From: Tuctoria greenei
Taxonomy: Eukaryota; Streptophyta; Magnoliopsida; Poales; Poaceae
Assembly: GCA_036927565.1 (NCBI GenBank)
Contig: JAYESD010000004.1
Span: 67,454,933 to 67,518,932 of the forward strand
Direction: 5' to 3'
Length of the DNA: 64,000 nt
Shown: in pieces, positions 42,182-52,936 of the stretch
Layout: each line of letters begins with the position of its first letter
How positions within the stretch are numbered: position 1 is the stretch's first letter
Made by a program: the position numbers and the translations under genes
Notes under the pieces: generated by a model
Database searches by the model: none
What the model was told of the DNA's origin: nothing
What the model saw: only the letters and a program-made list of their open reading frames with translations

Positions 42182-44346
42182 ATGGGTCGTGATCGCAAAG
42201 GAAAGGGCAAGGCAATCGCGGAGCCCGCCGCGAAGAAGCGCAAACTATCAATGGATGAGAAGCAGGCTCTCATGGCCGCTCGCGCCGCCGAGGAGCGTGA
42301 GCGCGGCCGTGGGGGATCCCTGAGGATCCGCGAGGCTAGGCAGCCTCCCGTGATCGACGACTCCGACGCCGAGGAGGAGCCAGTTGAGCCCCTCGTCCGC
42401 CGGCGCTCAGCCCGGACGCGTGGGGTCACGCCGAGGCTGCTCCTCGTCCGAGACCGACGGCTGCCGACCGTCGTGAGGACAGGGAGGCTGAGAGGGCCAT
42501 CAATGAGATGGACACGGCCGTCCGGGTCGGTGAAGGAGTCCGTCTTGTGGACTACCGGAAGTTGAAGGCTAAGCAACTCCGGAAGCTCAGATGGAGTGTA
42601 CTGCTTGAGGAGTGGTTCCCACAGCCCCGAGAGCTTCTTGTGGACAATCGCTTCTGGACTGTCACCCAGGCGTCTCTCTATGAGACCTACAAGTGCCGAG
42701 GGCACAAGCTTTTTCAGCACAACCACTTGGACTGGAGGCAGCTTGCAGTGGCAGCAGAGACTGAGGTCCGTCCTTTCTTTGAGAGATACAGAGGCTTGGT
42801 GGAGCTACTGGATTATGAGAGAAGTGTGTATGTGGAAGAGTGGGTCCGTGTCTTCTATGCGACCCTGTACATCTCAGAGGGCAGGAGGTCGATTGCCTTC
42901 ATGTTCAATGGTCAGCACTACCACCTCTCGAGGCAGACTTTGGGGCATATTCTTGGTTTGGACCTGCACGACACCAGCGTACACGAGAAAGTCTATGGGC
43001 AGGCAGATCCACCAAGGAGGCCACTTACTGGAGGGGTAGCACCACAGCTTGACGAGATCCGCTCTTTGTTTGGCCCCTCGTTCTCTCCAGACCAGCCGAG
43101 AGTTCCAGCTCTCTTGACCCCAGCTGCACGCATTGTGCACCTCGCCTTGCGCCGCACGCTCCTGCCAAGGTCAGGTTACTTGGAGGGGTTCACGAGTCTG
43201 CAGCAGACCCTCCTGTTCTACATAATGAACGGGATGGATTTTGATATCGTGGACATACTCCTCTGTGAGATGGAAGACGTAATCACGGATGGAATCGGCA
43301 TGATGAGGCAGATGGTCTATGGGCACTGGATCAGTTACATTTGCGCTATGGTGGTGCCTGAGGGACATACAGCACAAGCCCGACTAGCTGACGAGAGTGT
43401 GACTCGCTTTGGTCACTATCGTGCCTCTGCTCCTGGAGACCGTCGCCTTGGTCGTCCAGTTGAGCGCCAGGTTGGGGCCCGTCTGTCAGAGGAAGACTGG
43501 TCCGACCTAGAGCGGGAGGACGAGAGGCTTGCTGAGGCTGAGGCTCAGGGGGAGGACCTGCAGCACATCTGGTCTGAGAGCGACACCGACGACAGTGTCG
43601 AGGAGTACTTCCCTCCCCCTCCACCTTCACCGAGGCAGCACGACGCCGAGGCAGGAGGATCAGCTGCTCCGCCACCGACACCACCTCCTGTGTCCGAGGC
43701 GCAGGTGACGCAGCCGTCTGAGCTGACGTCGCTCCTCCAGCAGATGATCGAGCAGCAGCGCCAGGACAGGCTCGCTGATGAGCAGGCCAGGGCAGAGCAG
43801 GCTGCTCACCTGGCACAGCTGCAGCGGCAGCAGCAGGAGCTCCAGCTGGAGATCACCCGTCAGAGGCGAGAGGATACGGACCGGTTCACCAACCTGGTAG
43901 ATCAGATGCACCGCCGTACCCTCGACCAGCAGCAGCAGACCCAGCAGGCCATGATGGGGATCCTAGGGTTGATCACCAACCTTTACACTCAGACCGGGAT
44001 CGCCCTTCCTCCATAGCAGCCTGGACTGGGACTGGCTCCAGGTGTTGCTCAGGTGCCTACTTCTCCTATACCTTCAATCAGTATGTCACCACTTCTGGCA
44101 TCCAGCGCACCGATTCACTCACCACTGCCGGCGACGATCTTGTTCCAGCAGACACCGGCGTCCGTGGTGAGCGCTCCACTTCCTCCAGCTCCACCGGCAC
44201 CTCCAGTCCCGGCTTCCTCTCCTCCAGCACCGGCAGCGGACCCTCCAGCTCCCGCCGCCCCAGCAGCTCCTACGACCGGCGACTCCAGCTCCGACGACTG
44301 CGACGGTTCTCAGTTTGTCCTCGCGCCCAGCTCTCAGGGTCTATAG
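42182..44346 (+). pseudogene. H third ORF (env position): NLS, plant-transposon-type domain, coiled coil; frameshift and one UAG
   Basis: Sireviruses often carry an extra ORF after pol, called env-like; its function is unproven. This one starts MGRDRKGKGK with a KKRK nuclear-localisation-type cluster and acidic stretch. An indel between about 42400 and 42507 shifts to the frame that runs to 44016. That frame has a globular region (FFERYRGLVELLDY, GQHYHLSRQTLGHILGL) resembling the plant 'putative plant transposon protein' domain of Athila-type ORFs. A Gln/Arg-rich coiled coil follows (about 43730-43960). TAG at 44014-44016 interrupts, and the same frame continues Pro/Ala-rich to 44346. I see no signal peptide or transmembrane segment, so a membrane envelope role is not supported. 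Confidence 0.65.
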
Positions 44347-44380
44347 GCGTTCTGATCCCTTTTTGGTGTCTTGATGCCAA

Positions 44381-44697
44381 AGGGGGAGAAGATGTAGAAG
44401 AGTCAGGGGGAGTGGTAGTCTCAGGGGGAGTGTAGGGAGTGTGTGTGAGTGTGCTTATCCTTTGTATTCATGCTTGAGTACTCTTTTGTAATTTTAATTA
44501 AGCACTCTTTCACTTGTCTTATTTGCTTTTGATTTTAATCAATTGAGCTTTTCGCACCACAAATTTCTTTTGCGTTTTACAAGCTTAATGTGTCCTATGC
44601 TGTATTCATTGCATATATACTTGAGTATTATCATCAAATTCATTATTATTGCGCCTTAAATTATTGTGTTGTCATCAATCACCAAAAAGGGGGAGAT
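44381..44697 (+). other. H multiple polypurine tracts
   Basis: AGGGGGAG occurs at 44381-44388, 44405-44412, 44423-44430 and 44688-44695. The last (AAAAAGGGGGAGAT, 44684-44697) abuts the 3' LTR and is the expected plus-strand primer. Repeated tracts are described for Sireviruses. The remaining bases are AT-rich spacer. Confidence 0.75.
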
Positions 44698-46069
44698 TGA
44701 AAGCATCTAGGCCTCATGAGGTACGGTTTCGGTGATTAATGACAACCATTCGATATTACTAATGAATTTGTGAATGCAAGGTCCCAATAACACTCAATCA
44801 AATGAAATCAAAATCACATTGGAGACCCATATAAAATCAACAAATGAGATCAAACCAAATCATATGAAGACAAGAAGTGAAAGCTCTAACTTGATATCAC
44901 TCAATGAAGACAATCAAAACAACATTTCAAACAAGTGTCAAAGAGGTCACAAGTTCAAATTCCAAAAGAACAACTCAAAACAACTCGAAGTCAACAAGTT
45001 GAACACACTGGATCATCCGATGGTCTTTGAGTTGACATGCATCGGTCGAGTTGGTTCAACTGAAGAAGAAGACCTCAGACAAATGCACTCACCGGATCAT
45101 CCGATGTGAGTGGCTCAGTGACATCGGTCCATCATCACAGATTGCAATACCATTGGACCAAGTGAAGCACCGGATCATCCGATGTGCAGACTTACACACA
45201 TCGGTCGATCACTCCAGTGAGCCTCAAGATCAAGCAAAATTCTGGAGGAAGAGCCACCGGATCATCCGATGAGAAGACAGATTAACATCGGTCTAACAAC
45301 GGTCATATCTGACACAGTGACATCAGCTAATTTGGCTTTGACCGATGATAACTGAAGGGGAGACATCGGATCATCCGGTGTTCGCAGAGAAGTGATGTCA
45401 GCCTACTTTTCCAACGGCTATCTCGTGGAGGCTGGCTATTTATACCCCTTCAACCTGTCAAATCGACAAGACTTGAAGCCCAGACATACTCTACACATCC
45501 TAGAGCATTCAAGCAATAGAGCTACCACTTTCACATCATTTGTTCATCATTTGTACACCAAGAGATAGGCTAGAACTAGCTAGAGATAGTGCTTGGGTGC
45601 CTCCATTCTTGGTGATTGGAGTCTCTAGTGTAGTGAGAGCCCAAAGGGAGTGTCCCTTGGTTTGTGCAACTTCCGGAGCTTTCCAAGAAGATTGTGGAAG
45701 CCCGAAGGATCCCTAAGTGTACAAGGCTTGAGCTCCACCTTGCCGAGGTTGGCGAACGGTGAAGAATAGTGAAGAACCCCCTTGTCTCGGTGACTTGGGA
45801 GTGGCAAAACCCTTCGGTGGGTGCCACAACGTGGATGTAGGAAGATCCTTGTGATCTTACCGAACCACGGGATAAACTCCATGTCCCTTGAGCGTTTGCA
45901 TCCCTCTCCCTTTTACTCTTATGCAATCTTCATTCCGCAACTTTAATTTACATTGATTGCATAGTTTAATTGCATAGGGAATTGGGCTTGAGGTTGTTAG
46001 TTCTTAATCGTTTTAAAATTTGAAAGAAAGCCCAATTCACCCCCCCTCTTGGGCATTTCGATCCTTACA
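44698..46069 (+). repeat. H 3' LTR (1372 bp)
   Basis: About 99% identical to 33980-35351; same length, same termini; followed by the ATGTC duplication at 46070-46074. TATA box at 45437-45444. Confidence 0.96.
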
Positions 46070-46074
46070 ATGTC

Positions 46075-46256
46075 GAACCTTGAAAAAGCAAGTCGGACCT
46101 ATTGTCGGACCTATTGTCGGACCCTACAGAAGCTCGGAGCTAGAGTCGGACTTTGCTAAAAAGGTGTTTTAGCAGAATTTCAGAACTTTTATCATCAAAG
46201 CCAATGTATTCACTACAAGCCAATGTATTTAGCACACATAGGACTCACAATCTCTC
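46075..46256 (-). repeat. E2 unit, right part: CCGGAGCT/TCGGACC repeats and a small gag-like piece
   Basis: It continues the unit broken by H. 46105-46256 is the inverse of 50735-50850. The plus strand of 46190-46250 retains a short gag-like reading equivalent to G's gag around IKAKCMHYKPMYLAHIGL, with one base lost. No independent gene. Confidence 0.65.
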
Positions 46257-47122
46257 CCATGATGAATGCATTGGCAACACCACTTAAAATCCGAACATTA
46301 GCTTATTCACCTTAAAAGTTTTGAAAACAATTTCTCCCCCTTCGACAATGTATTTAGCAAGGTTTATAAGACAAATTTTAATTGTTATGAGCATATTATA
46401 ACATATACATATAAAACAAAGCTCATCCAAGTCATACTGTCAAGTAACTTACACTATCACATCAATGAAATACATAAACTAGTGTAAGCCATGATAGAGA
46501 TCAAATGTAATTTTCAATTTAAGCAAGTCATGATCTCACGAACTTAACTATTTAAAAACCTAAAAGCATGATACTAGTTGATGCATTTTATTATTTTTCA
46601 AAGCACAAATTTAGATCATATGATATTTGCAAGAGATTATATGCGCATCTGCATTATTCTAACCAACCAAGCCAAGCCTATGTCATTTGACAATCAGAAG
46701 CTTAAGGACATGGTTTTAATCATACACAACTTCTTTCAATTTCATATCTAAGTGCATTGATAAGCCATCAAAAGAAGAAGTGCGATGCATGCATATTCTA
46801 TTGATCTTTTCTCAATTTTTTATTTGTTCATAAAAACTCAACATGTGAGTTGATTACTTGATTAATTCTTTATGATTTAAAGCACTTGTGAGCATGCAAC
46901 AAGTTCAAAACAGGAAGAAAGTTCGATCATGACCAAATTTAGTGTAAGTAATTATTCCAATTACTAGTCATGGCGAAAACTACAAAATGTATAACACGAG
47001 TAATGTAGTAAGAACATTCAGCATATAAAAGGAATCACAAAGTCATATATGTATGAAATACTATGCTCATATTATTTTAATTTCAGATTCACACATAAAC
47101 TCCCAAGTTTCAAAACTCCCCC
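46257..47122. other. AT-rich noncoding region next to G
   Basis: No ORF or repeat that I recognise. At its right edge the minus-strand purine run GAGGGGGAG (about 47115-47125) abuts and overlaps G's stop codon and is a likely polypurine tract. The 3' LTR of G, if present, would then begin here reading leftward; I could not define its ends. Confidence 0.45.
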
Positions 47123-50100
47123 TCAATTTAAGCCATGAAGATGCATAACCCCTATTTTACTACGAATGTAACAAAAACGAGTGAAATCCAAAGGTTTTGT
47201 AAAAACATCAGCCAATTGTTGTTCGGTATCTACATGGTGAAGCACAATGTTTCCTTTCTCAACATTATCACAGAGAAAGTGACACCTAATGTCAATGTGC
47301 TTAGTTCTGCAATGTTGCACGGGGTTTTTAGCAATGCAAATGGCACTAGTGTTATCACAAAAAAGTGGAACACTATCAAGATCAACCCCATAGTCTTTAA
47401 GTGTTTGAACAATCCAAAGAATTTGTGAACAAGCGCTAGCAGCAGCTACATATTCAGATTTGGCTGTGGATTGTGCAACTAAGTTTTGTTTTCTTAAGGA
47501 CCAAGCATCAAGTGACTTACCAAGAAAATGACAAGCACCGGAAGTATTTCTCCTATCAATCCTACAACCGCCAAAATCAGCATCCAAAAAAGCTTCCAAA
47601 GTAACGGTTGAGGAAGAAGGAAGAAAAATGCCAAATTCTTGAGTTCCATGTAAGTACCTGAGGATCCTTTTGACGACTTCACGATGTGAAACACGTGGGG
47701 AGGTTTGAAAATGTGCACAAAGACATACGCTAAATTGTATGTCCGGTCTTGATGTCGTGAGGTACAAAAGTGATCCGATCATGGTTCTATATTCTTTTTG
47801 TTCCACAGGATCACCATCTTCATCAAGTTCAAGTGTTGTTGCTGTTCCCATTGGTGTCTGAAGTGGCTTGCTTTTGTCCATGTTGAAGTGCCTTAGGAGG
47901 TCTTTTGTATACTTCGTTTGATGCACAAAGGTACCCTCCTTAATTTGCTTGATTTCAAACCCCAAAAAGTACGTGAGTTCTCCCATCATACTCGTCTCAA
48001 ATTCTGAACTCATCATAGCTGAAAACTTGGACACAAGATCATGAGAAGCACAACCAAAGATAATATCATTCACATACTCTTGAACGAATAATGAGTCATT
48101 GCCAGGCTTGAGCACAAAAAGAGTTTTATCAACCTTGCCCATGGTAAACCCCTTTTCAAGTAAGAATGTTTTTAACCTATCATACCATGCTCTAGGGGCT
48201 TGTTTGAGACCGTACAAGGTTTTGGACAGTTTGTAAACATGATTAGGAAAATCTGGATTTTCAAAACCCGGAGGTTGTTTGACATAAACCTCCTCATCTA
48301 TGTAGCCATTATGAAAAGCACTTTTAACATCCATTTGATATAGCTTAAAACCTTTAGATGCAGCAAAAGCTAACAAAATACTTATGGCTTCTAATCTAGC
48401 AATGGGAGCAAAAGTTTCATCAAAATCTAGACCTTCAACTTGAGTGAAACCTTGAGCAACCAACCTAGCCTTATTCCTAACCACAACCCCATCCTCATTT
48501 TGTTTATTTTTAAACACCGATTTAGTTCCAAATAAAGTGTGACCTTGAGGTGGAGGTACAAGTTTCCAAACATTATTTCTTTCAAAATTTTCTAACTCTT
48601 CTTGCATGGCAATAATCCAAGATTCATTACTGAGTGCGTGTGATATATCTTTGGGTTCAAAAGAAGCAACAAAAGCAGAATGAGCATGAGATTTTGGATC
48701 GCAAAACCTGGACCGTGTGACTCGTTCGTGCAAGCTTCCAATAATTTGTTGTGGAGGATGAATTTTGAGAACCCGGAGTGGAGTGGACACTTCACAAGCT
48801 TCTTCTTGATGTTCATCACAAATCGATGAGCTTGTGACTTGAGGAGGATCTGGACCAGCAATGGTGGCCGTAAGTGCTGGCTGGAATCAAAATCAGGAGC
48901 TAGAACAATGTCATTAGCTGCTGAATTTTCGGGCAGAAGCACCACTTCTTCCTCATCTTCAACGAAAATGCTTTCCCCCCTGCGGATATGGATCCGGACC
49001 TGCAATGTTTGAGCTACTACCTGTGCTAGCATCATCAAAAGACACCTCACAAGTCTCCACAATTTTGTTAGAGTCAAGTAAAAGCACACGGTAGCCTCTA
49101 GTATCAGATGGATAACTAAGAAACATGCCATCAATGGATCTAGGTTCAAATTTATCAAGATTACCATGTTTCTTAACAAAACATTTGCAACCAAAGATCC
49201 GAAAGTGTATAAAACTGGGCCTATATCCAAGTCGGAGCTCATATGGTGTTTTACCTAGCTTAGCGCGCAAGAAAACACGATTTGAGACATAACAGGCGGT
49301 TGCAATCACATCAGCCCAAAATTTCCTAGGAGTTTGATATTCATCAAGCATAGTCCTAGCCATCTCAACTAAGGTTATGTTCTTTCTTTCTACAACACCG
49401 TTTTGTTGAGGTACATATAGTAAATAAAATTGATGATCTATTCCATTTTCAGCACAAAAGTGATCAAAAGATTGATTTTTAAATTCAGTTCCGTTATCAC
49501 TTCTAATTGCTTTTAAAGATCCTTGGTGATCAATTGATAATCTAAGAAATAAAGTTCTAAAGTGACTAAAAACTTCATTCTTCGATGCCATAAAGTAACC
49601 CCAAGAGTATCTAGAATAATCATCAACAATCACAAGAACATACCATTTACCTCCGAAGGATTGAACATGTGAAGGTCCTACGGCGTCAAGGTGCAAAAGT
49701 TGACACGGTTCAGTTGTCATGATCATTGTGAGAGGAGTATGTGAACCTACAACCATCTTATCATGTCCACAAGAAGAGAACACAATTTATTTTTCCCCTT
49801 TTAGCTTAGGCAGCCCACTTATGCGATCAAGAGCTCTAACAAGCGTTAGATGATCAAAGCCTACGTGACCAAGTCTACGATGCCAAAAATATAAGTCCTT
49901 AGAATCATTAGCAACTAGACACCCATGTTTATAGGAAGACATATCAAAATCAGCTTTAAAAACTCTTCCAAACTGTGACATGTTAAAAGTAAGCTCACTG
50001 TTTGAATTTACAACTTTACAGCAATTTTTAGTGAAAATAATGTCCAGATTTTAATCTAGCAGTTGTGAAACAGAAAGCAAGTTGTATTTCAAATTTTTGA

Positions 50101-50812
50101 CATGTGACACATCCTTCAAAGTGTAGTGATCATTTACTCTAACCAAACCCTTAGCAATTATAGGAGTTGAAGAATTATCGGCAAAAGTAACATTCTCTAC
50201 ACGTGACACAAAAGAGAGGGAGGAGAACCATTCTTTGTTACTCGTCATGTGGCGTGAGCAACCTGAATCCACAATCCAAATGTTCTCCTTCCTCAAGTGC
50301 GTAACCTACATAGAAGCACAATACGTCGATGACTCAATACTGGGGTTAGTCAAAAGGTATTTAGGAATCCAGTACTGAGTCACACGATGTCCAGCAGGAA
50401 TAACACGCGAAAGCTGAGATAAAACAGCAGGTTTATGAGCCAAAGCTTGAGGATTTTTGTACCCAACTACTGTCCTACGAGATGTTACATGTGTAGCACA
50501 AAAAACAGTAGGTTTGGGAGCAACCTTTGCATGTTTTCGACTCATTACAGCAGAGTGCATGTTCCTAACATTCAGTTTAGCAGGTGCAGCAAATTTTGCA
50601 TGAAAGTTATGAGATATAGCAATCGATCTTTCCTTTTTCTGTTGTTTAGCTAGTCTATAACAAAAATCTATGACATGACCATCTCTACCACAGTAGGTAC
50701 AATGAAATTTAACTTTGTGTTCATGTCTAGATGTAAGACCTATGTGTGCTAAATACATTGGTTTGTAGTGCATACACTTGGCTTTGATCATAAAAGTTTT
50801 GAATATCACCAA
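47123..50812 (-). pseudogene. pol: G: Copia gag C-terminus and pol, minus strand, RT active site mutated
   Basis: Gag tail with zinc knuckle CTYCGRDGHVIDFC (50812-50306); protease VDSGCSRHMTS (50296-50051); pre-integrase WHRRLGHVG (49981-49787); integrase (49783-48959) with HLDAVG, SDNGTEF and NGVVERKN, so its catalytic acids are kept. RT and RNase H (48790-47123, 555 codons) carry GTKSVFKNKQ and QMDVKSAFHNG. The catalytic box reads YVND: asparagine at 48068-48070 replaces the first aspartate. The RNase H end (RTKHIDIRCHF, QLADVFTKPLD) is present. Frames are separated by stops and shifts at about 50300, 50050, 49785 and 48790-48960. The gag start is missing: at 50735-50812 it merges into the inverted E unit. 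Confidence 0.85.
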
Positions 50813-51220
50813 AACACCTTTTTATCAAGGTCCGACTCTAGCTCTGAGCTACAGCAAGGTCCGACGGTAGGTCTGGCTTGGTTTGGGTAGCTCCGGTTAC
50901 GTTCGATGCTAGGTCCGACATCTTGGTAAGGTCCGACCAGCTTTGGTAAGCTCCGGTGAGCTTTATCTTTAGCTCCGGCATGTCTTTGATAGCTCCGGCA
51001 TATATTTGATAGCTCAGACATATATTTGATAGCTCTGGCATGCTTTTGCTAAGCTCCAATGTACTTTGTCTAGCTCCGGTTTTTGGTTGACTAGTTTTGA
51101 CTAGTTTTTGATAAGCTCCGGTGCTAGGATCTACGAGCTTTGGTAAGCTCCGGCGGGTGCTTCATTGTACTAGTAAGCTCCGGGTCAAGCTCCGGCTTGC
51201 TGTGGGATGGTCCGGAACTT
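50735..51220 (+). repeat. E3 unit, left part: AGCTCCGG minisatellite-like repeats
   Basis: Degenerate units such as GATAGCTCCGGCATGTCTTT recur every ~20-25 bases between about 50885 and 51200. The segment is the inverse of 33720-33979 plus 46075-46256. Its first ~80 bases overlap G's gag coding sequence on the other strand. Confidence 0.7.
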
Positions 51221-52580
51221 GACCGCAATACTTCTGCTTTTCATTTGCAATGTTTCGTACTTGTTTTACATTGTTGGAAATATTTCTTAGTATTCATTTG
51301 CTAAGTTTTTGGTGCGTTTTGGTTGATATGGATGATATCGTGTTACTGTTGTTTTGCAACATGCTCATGTGAGGTTCTCACGTAGGATGTTGTGTTCAGA
51401 ACTAACTTGAGTCAAGTCGAGGACTTGGGCTCGTATGGATTGGTTGTTTATTCATGTGCAGGTGTTGCTTGAGTTCAAGACATGGCTAGTGATGGGATCC
51501 ATTGGACTAGTCTCAGCGAGGAGATGAGGTTCCAACAACCAAATTCAGGAGGAATTGTGGTTGAGCTGATCAGGAGGTTGTGCAACATGATTGAATCAAG
51601 AACAATGCATATGAAGGTATCGTGGACGTCGTTGTAAGAAGTTTGCATGTGTGCAAGGAGTGCATGGACGTGGCTACATGGTTCCGAGGCGTGATGAAGT
51701 GATGTGGACGTAAAGAATTGGTCGGAAAGGTCCAACCGACTAGGTTATGGACTCAGGCTGCGGCTGAGTCGCGTTTGACTCAAATATGGAAAGATTTGAG
51801 TTGGTTATGATAGGATTTCGTGTGGGTAACGAATTTGAGTTATTTAGGAATGTGGGATACGTTCCTAAGGTGTTTGGAAGTCTTAAGATTGCTTCTATCT
51901 GCGTATAGAAGAATCTTGAGCAGTTATGGAAAATTACGATTCATGGTCTGAGTAGGATTAGAGTCCTAGTTGATATTGGGTTGGCCTAAGGGCTGGTATA
52001 TAAGCAAGGGAGCCCAGAGCTCGTAGTGCACGACTTTGGGGCTGTTCCTCTTGTGTTCTGTTGAATAAAATTCTTGGTTTGAAGGAATTTTTGTGCCTTG
52101 TTCGTCCGACTTGTTCCAGACAAGTTTTAATCGTCGAGTTTCTGGACAGCACTACCTTTCGTTGGTGGTTTTATCATAACTCGAGTTTTACAGATCCAAT
52201 TGACGTGATTCTTTTTGTGTTGTCTTCACAACTTGATTATATATCATATATGAAAATTTCATGGTCATTGGATTTGTGGTCTATGATCCACACGAGTTTC
52301 TTTGCAGCATTCCAGAACTGTTTTTCTCGAGTGGGGCAGATTGACCTTTGTTTGATCTTTCGATCATAACTTGAGTTTTCCTCGATGGATTTGAGTGATT
52401 CTTTTTGTTTTGTCTTCGTGACTTGATTCTCTCTGATATCTATCACTTTTGTCAAGGTGAAACACGTTTAGATTAGTCTCACACACGATTTCTTTAACAG
52501 ATCATTTTTCTGCCGAAAGATTTTTAAATCTACCATTCACCCCCCCTCTGGTAGCTTTTCATGTGCTCTTCGATCCTACA
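51221..52580 (+). repeat. E3: E-family Copia LTR, plus strand
   Basis: Inverted relative to E1 and E2. It contains a TATA box, likely poly(A) signal (GAATAAAAT at about 52063-52071), the C-rich run CACCCCCCCTCTGG, and the end CGATCCTACA at 52580, two bases before a primer site. The left end is not defined because E2 and E3 share sequence further upstream. Confidence 0.75.
51997..52004 (+). promoter_or_regulatory. E3 LTR TATA box
   Basis: TATATAAG in context CTGGTATATAAGCAAGGG; conserved in E2 (near 32945) and, as TATATAAA, in E1 (29481-29488). Confidence 0.65.
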
Positions 52581-52582
52581 AT

Positions 52583-52595
52583 TGGTATCAGAGCC
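52583..52595 (+). other. E3 primer-binding site (tRNA-iMet)
   Basis: TGGTATCAGAGCC immediately after the LTR end; identical in kind to H's. Confidence 0.9.
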
Positions 52596-52642
52596 ACGGT
52601 GCTCTAATATTTGTGATTTGCGCGTGTTTTTGACTAATCATC

Positions 52643-52936
52643 ATGGAGAAGTACTCTGCCAAACCTTGTGTGTTCGCTGGTATTGATTTTCAGGTGTGGA
52701 AGGCACACATGGAGGCTTTCATCCAGGCACAAGGCTTTGTAATATGGGAAAAGGTATACAAGCCTTACGAAGTGCCATCAAACGATCAAGTTACAGCTAC
52801 AAATCTGAGAGATGTTGACAACAACAACAAGGCTCGGAACTTGATCATACAAGGATTAACACAAAGCGACTTCGACCGTGTTGCACACCTCCGATCTGCA
52901 TACGATGTGTGGAAAGCACTTTGTGACTACCACGAA
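52643..52936 (+). pseudogene. gag: E-family gag, N-terminal 98 codons, truncated by element D
   Basis: The ATG at 52643 starts MEKYSAKPCVFAGIDF, a Copia gag N-terminus with the aromatic VWKAHMEAFIQ motif and a DFDRVAHLRSAYDVWKAL segment. It is clean until 52936, where D's terminal TGTGACACCC begins. The rest should resume right of D, beyond the window. Confidence 0.85.

Larger units (their letters stand above)
33980..46069 (+). mobile_element. Element H: full-length Sirevirus (Copia) with third ORF, plus strand
   Basis: Two 1372-bp LTRs (33980-35351, 44698-46069) flank a primer site, gag, pol, an extra ORF in env position and a polypurine tract. A perfect 5-bp target duplication ATGTC borders it (33975-33979, 46070-46074). 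I count 14 substitutions and no gaps between the LTRs (about 1%), so it is a recent insertion. Gag and pol are open throughout. It is the only element here that could still supply proteins, though the third ORF has a frameshift and a stop. Confidence 0.96.

Noticed and set aside
42182..44346. Retroviral-type envelope glycoprotein
   Set aside because: No signal peptide, transmembrane segment or glycoprotein motifs; instead a nuclear-localisation-type cluster and coiled coil.
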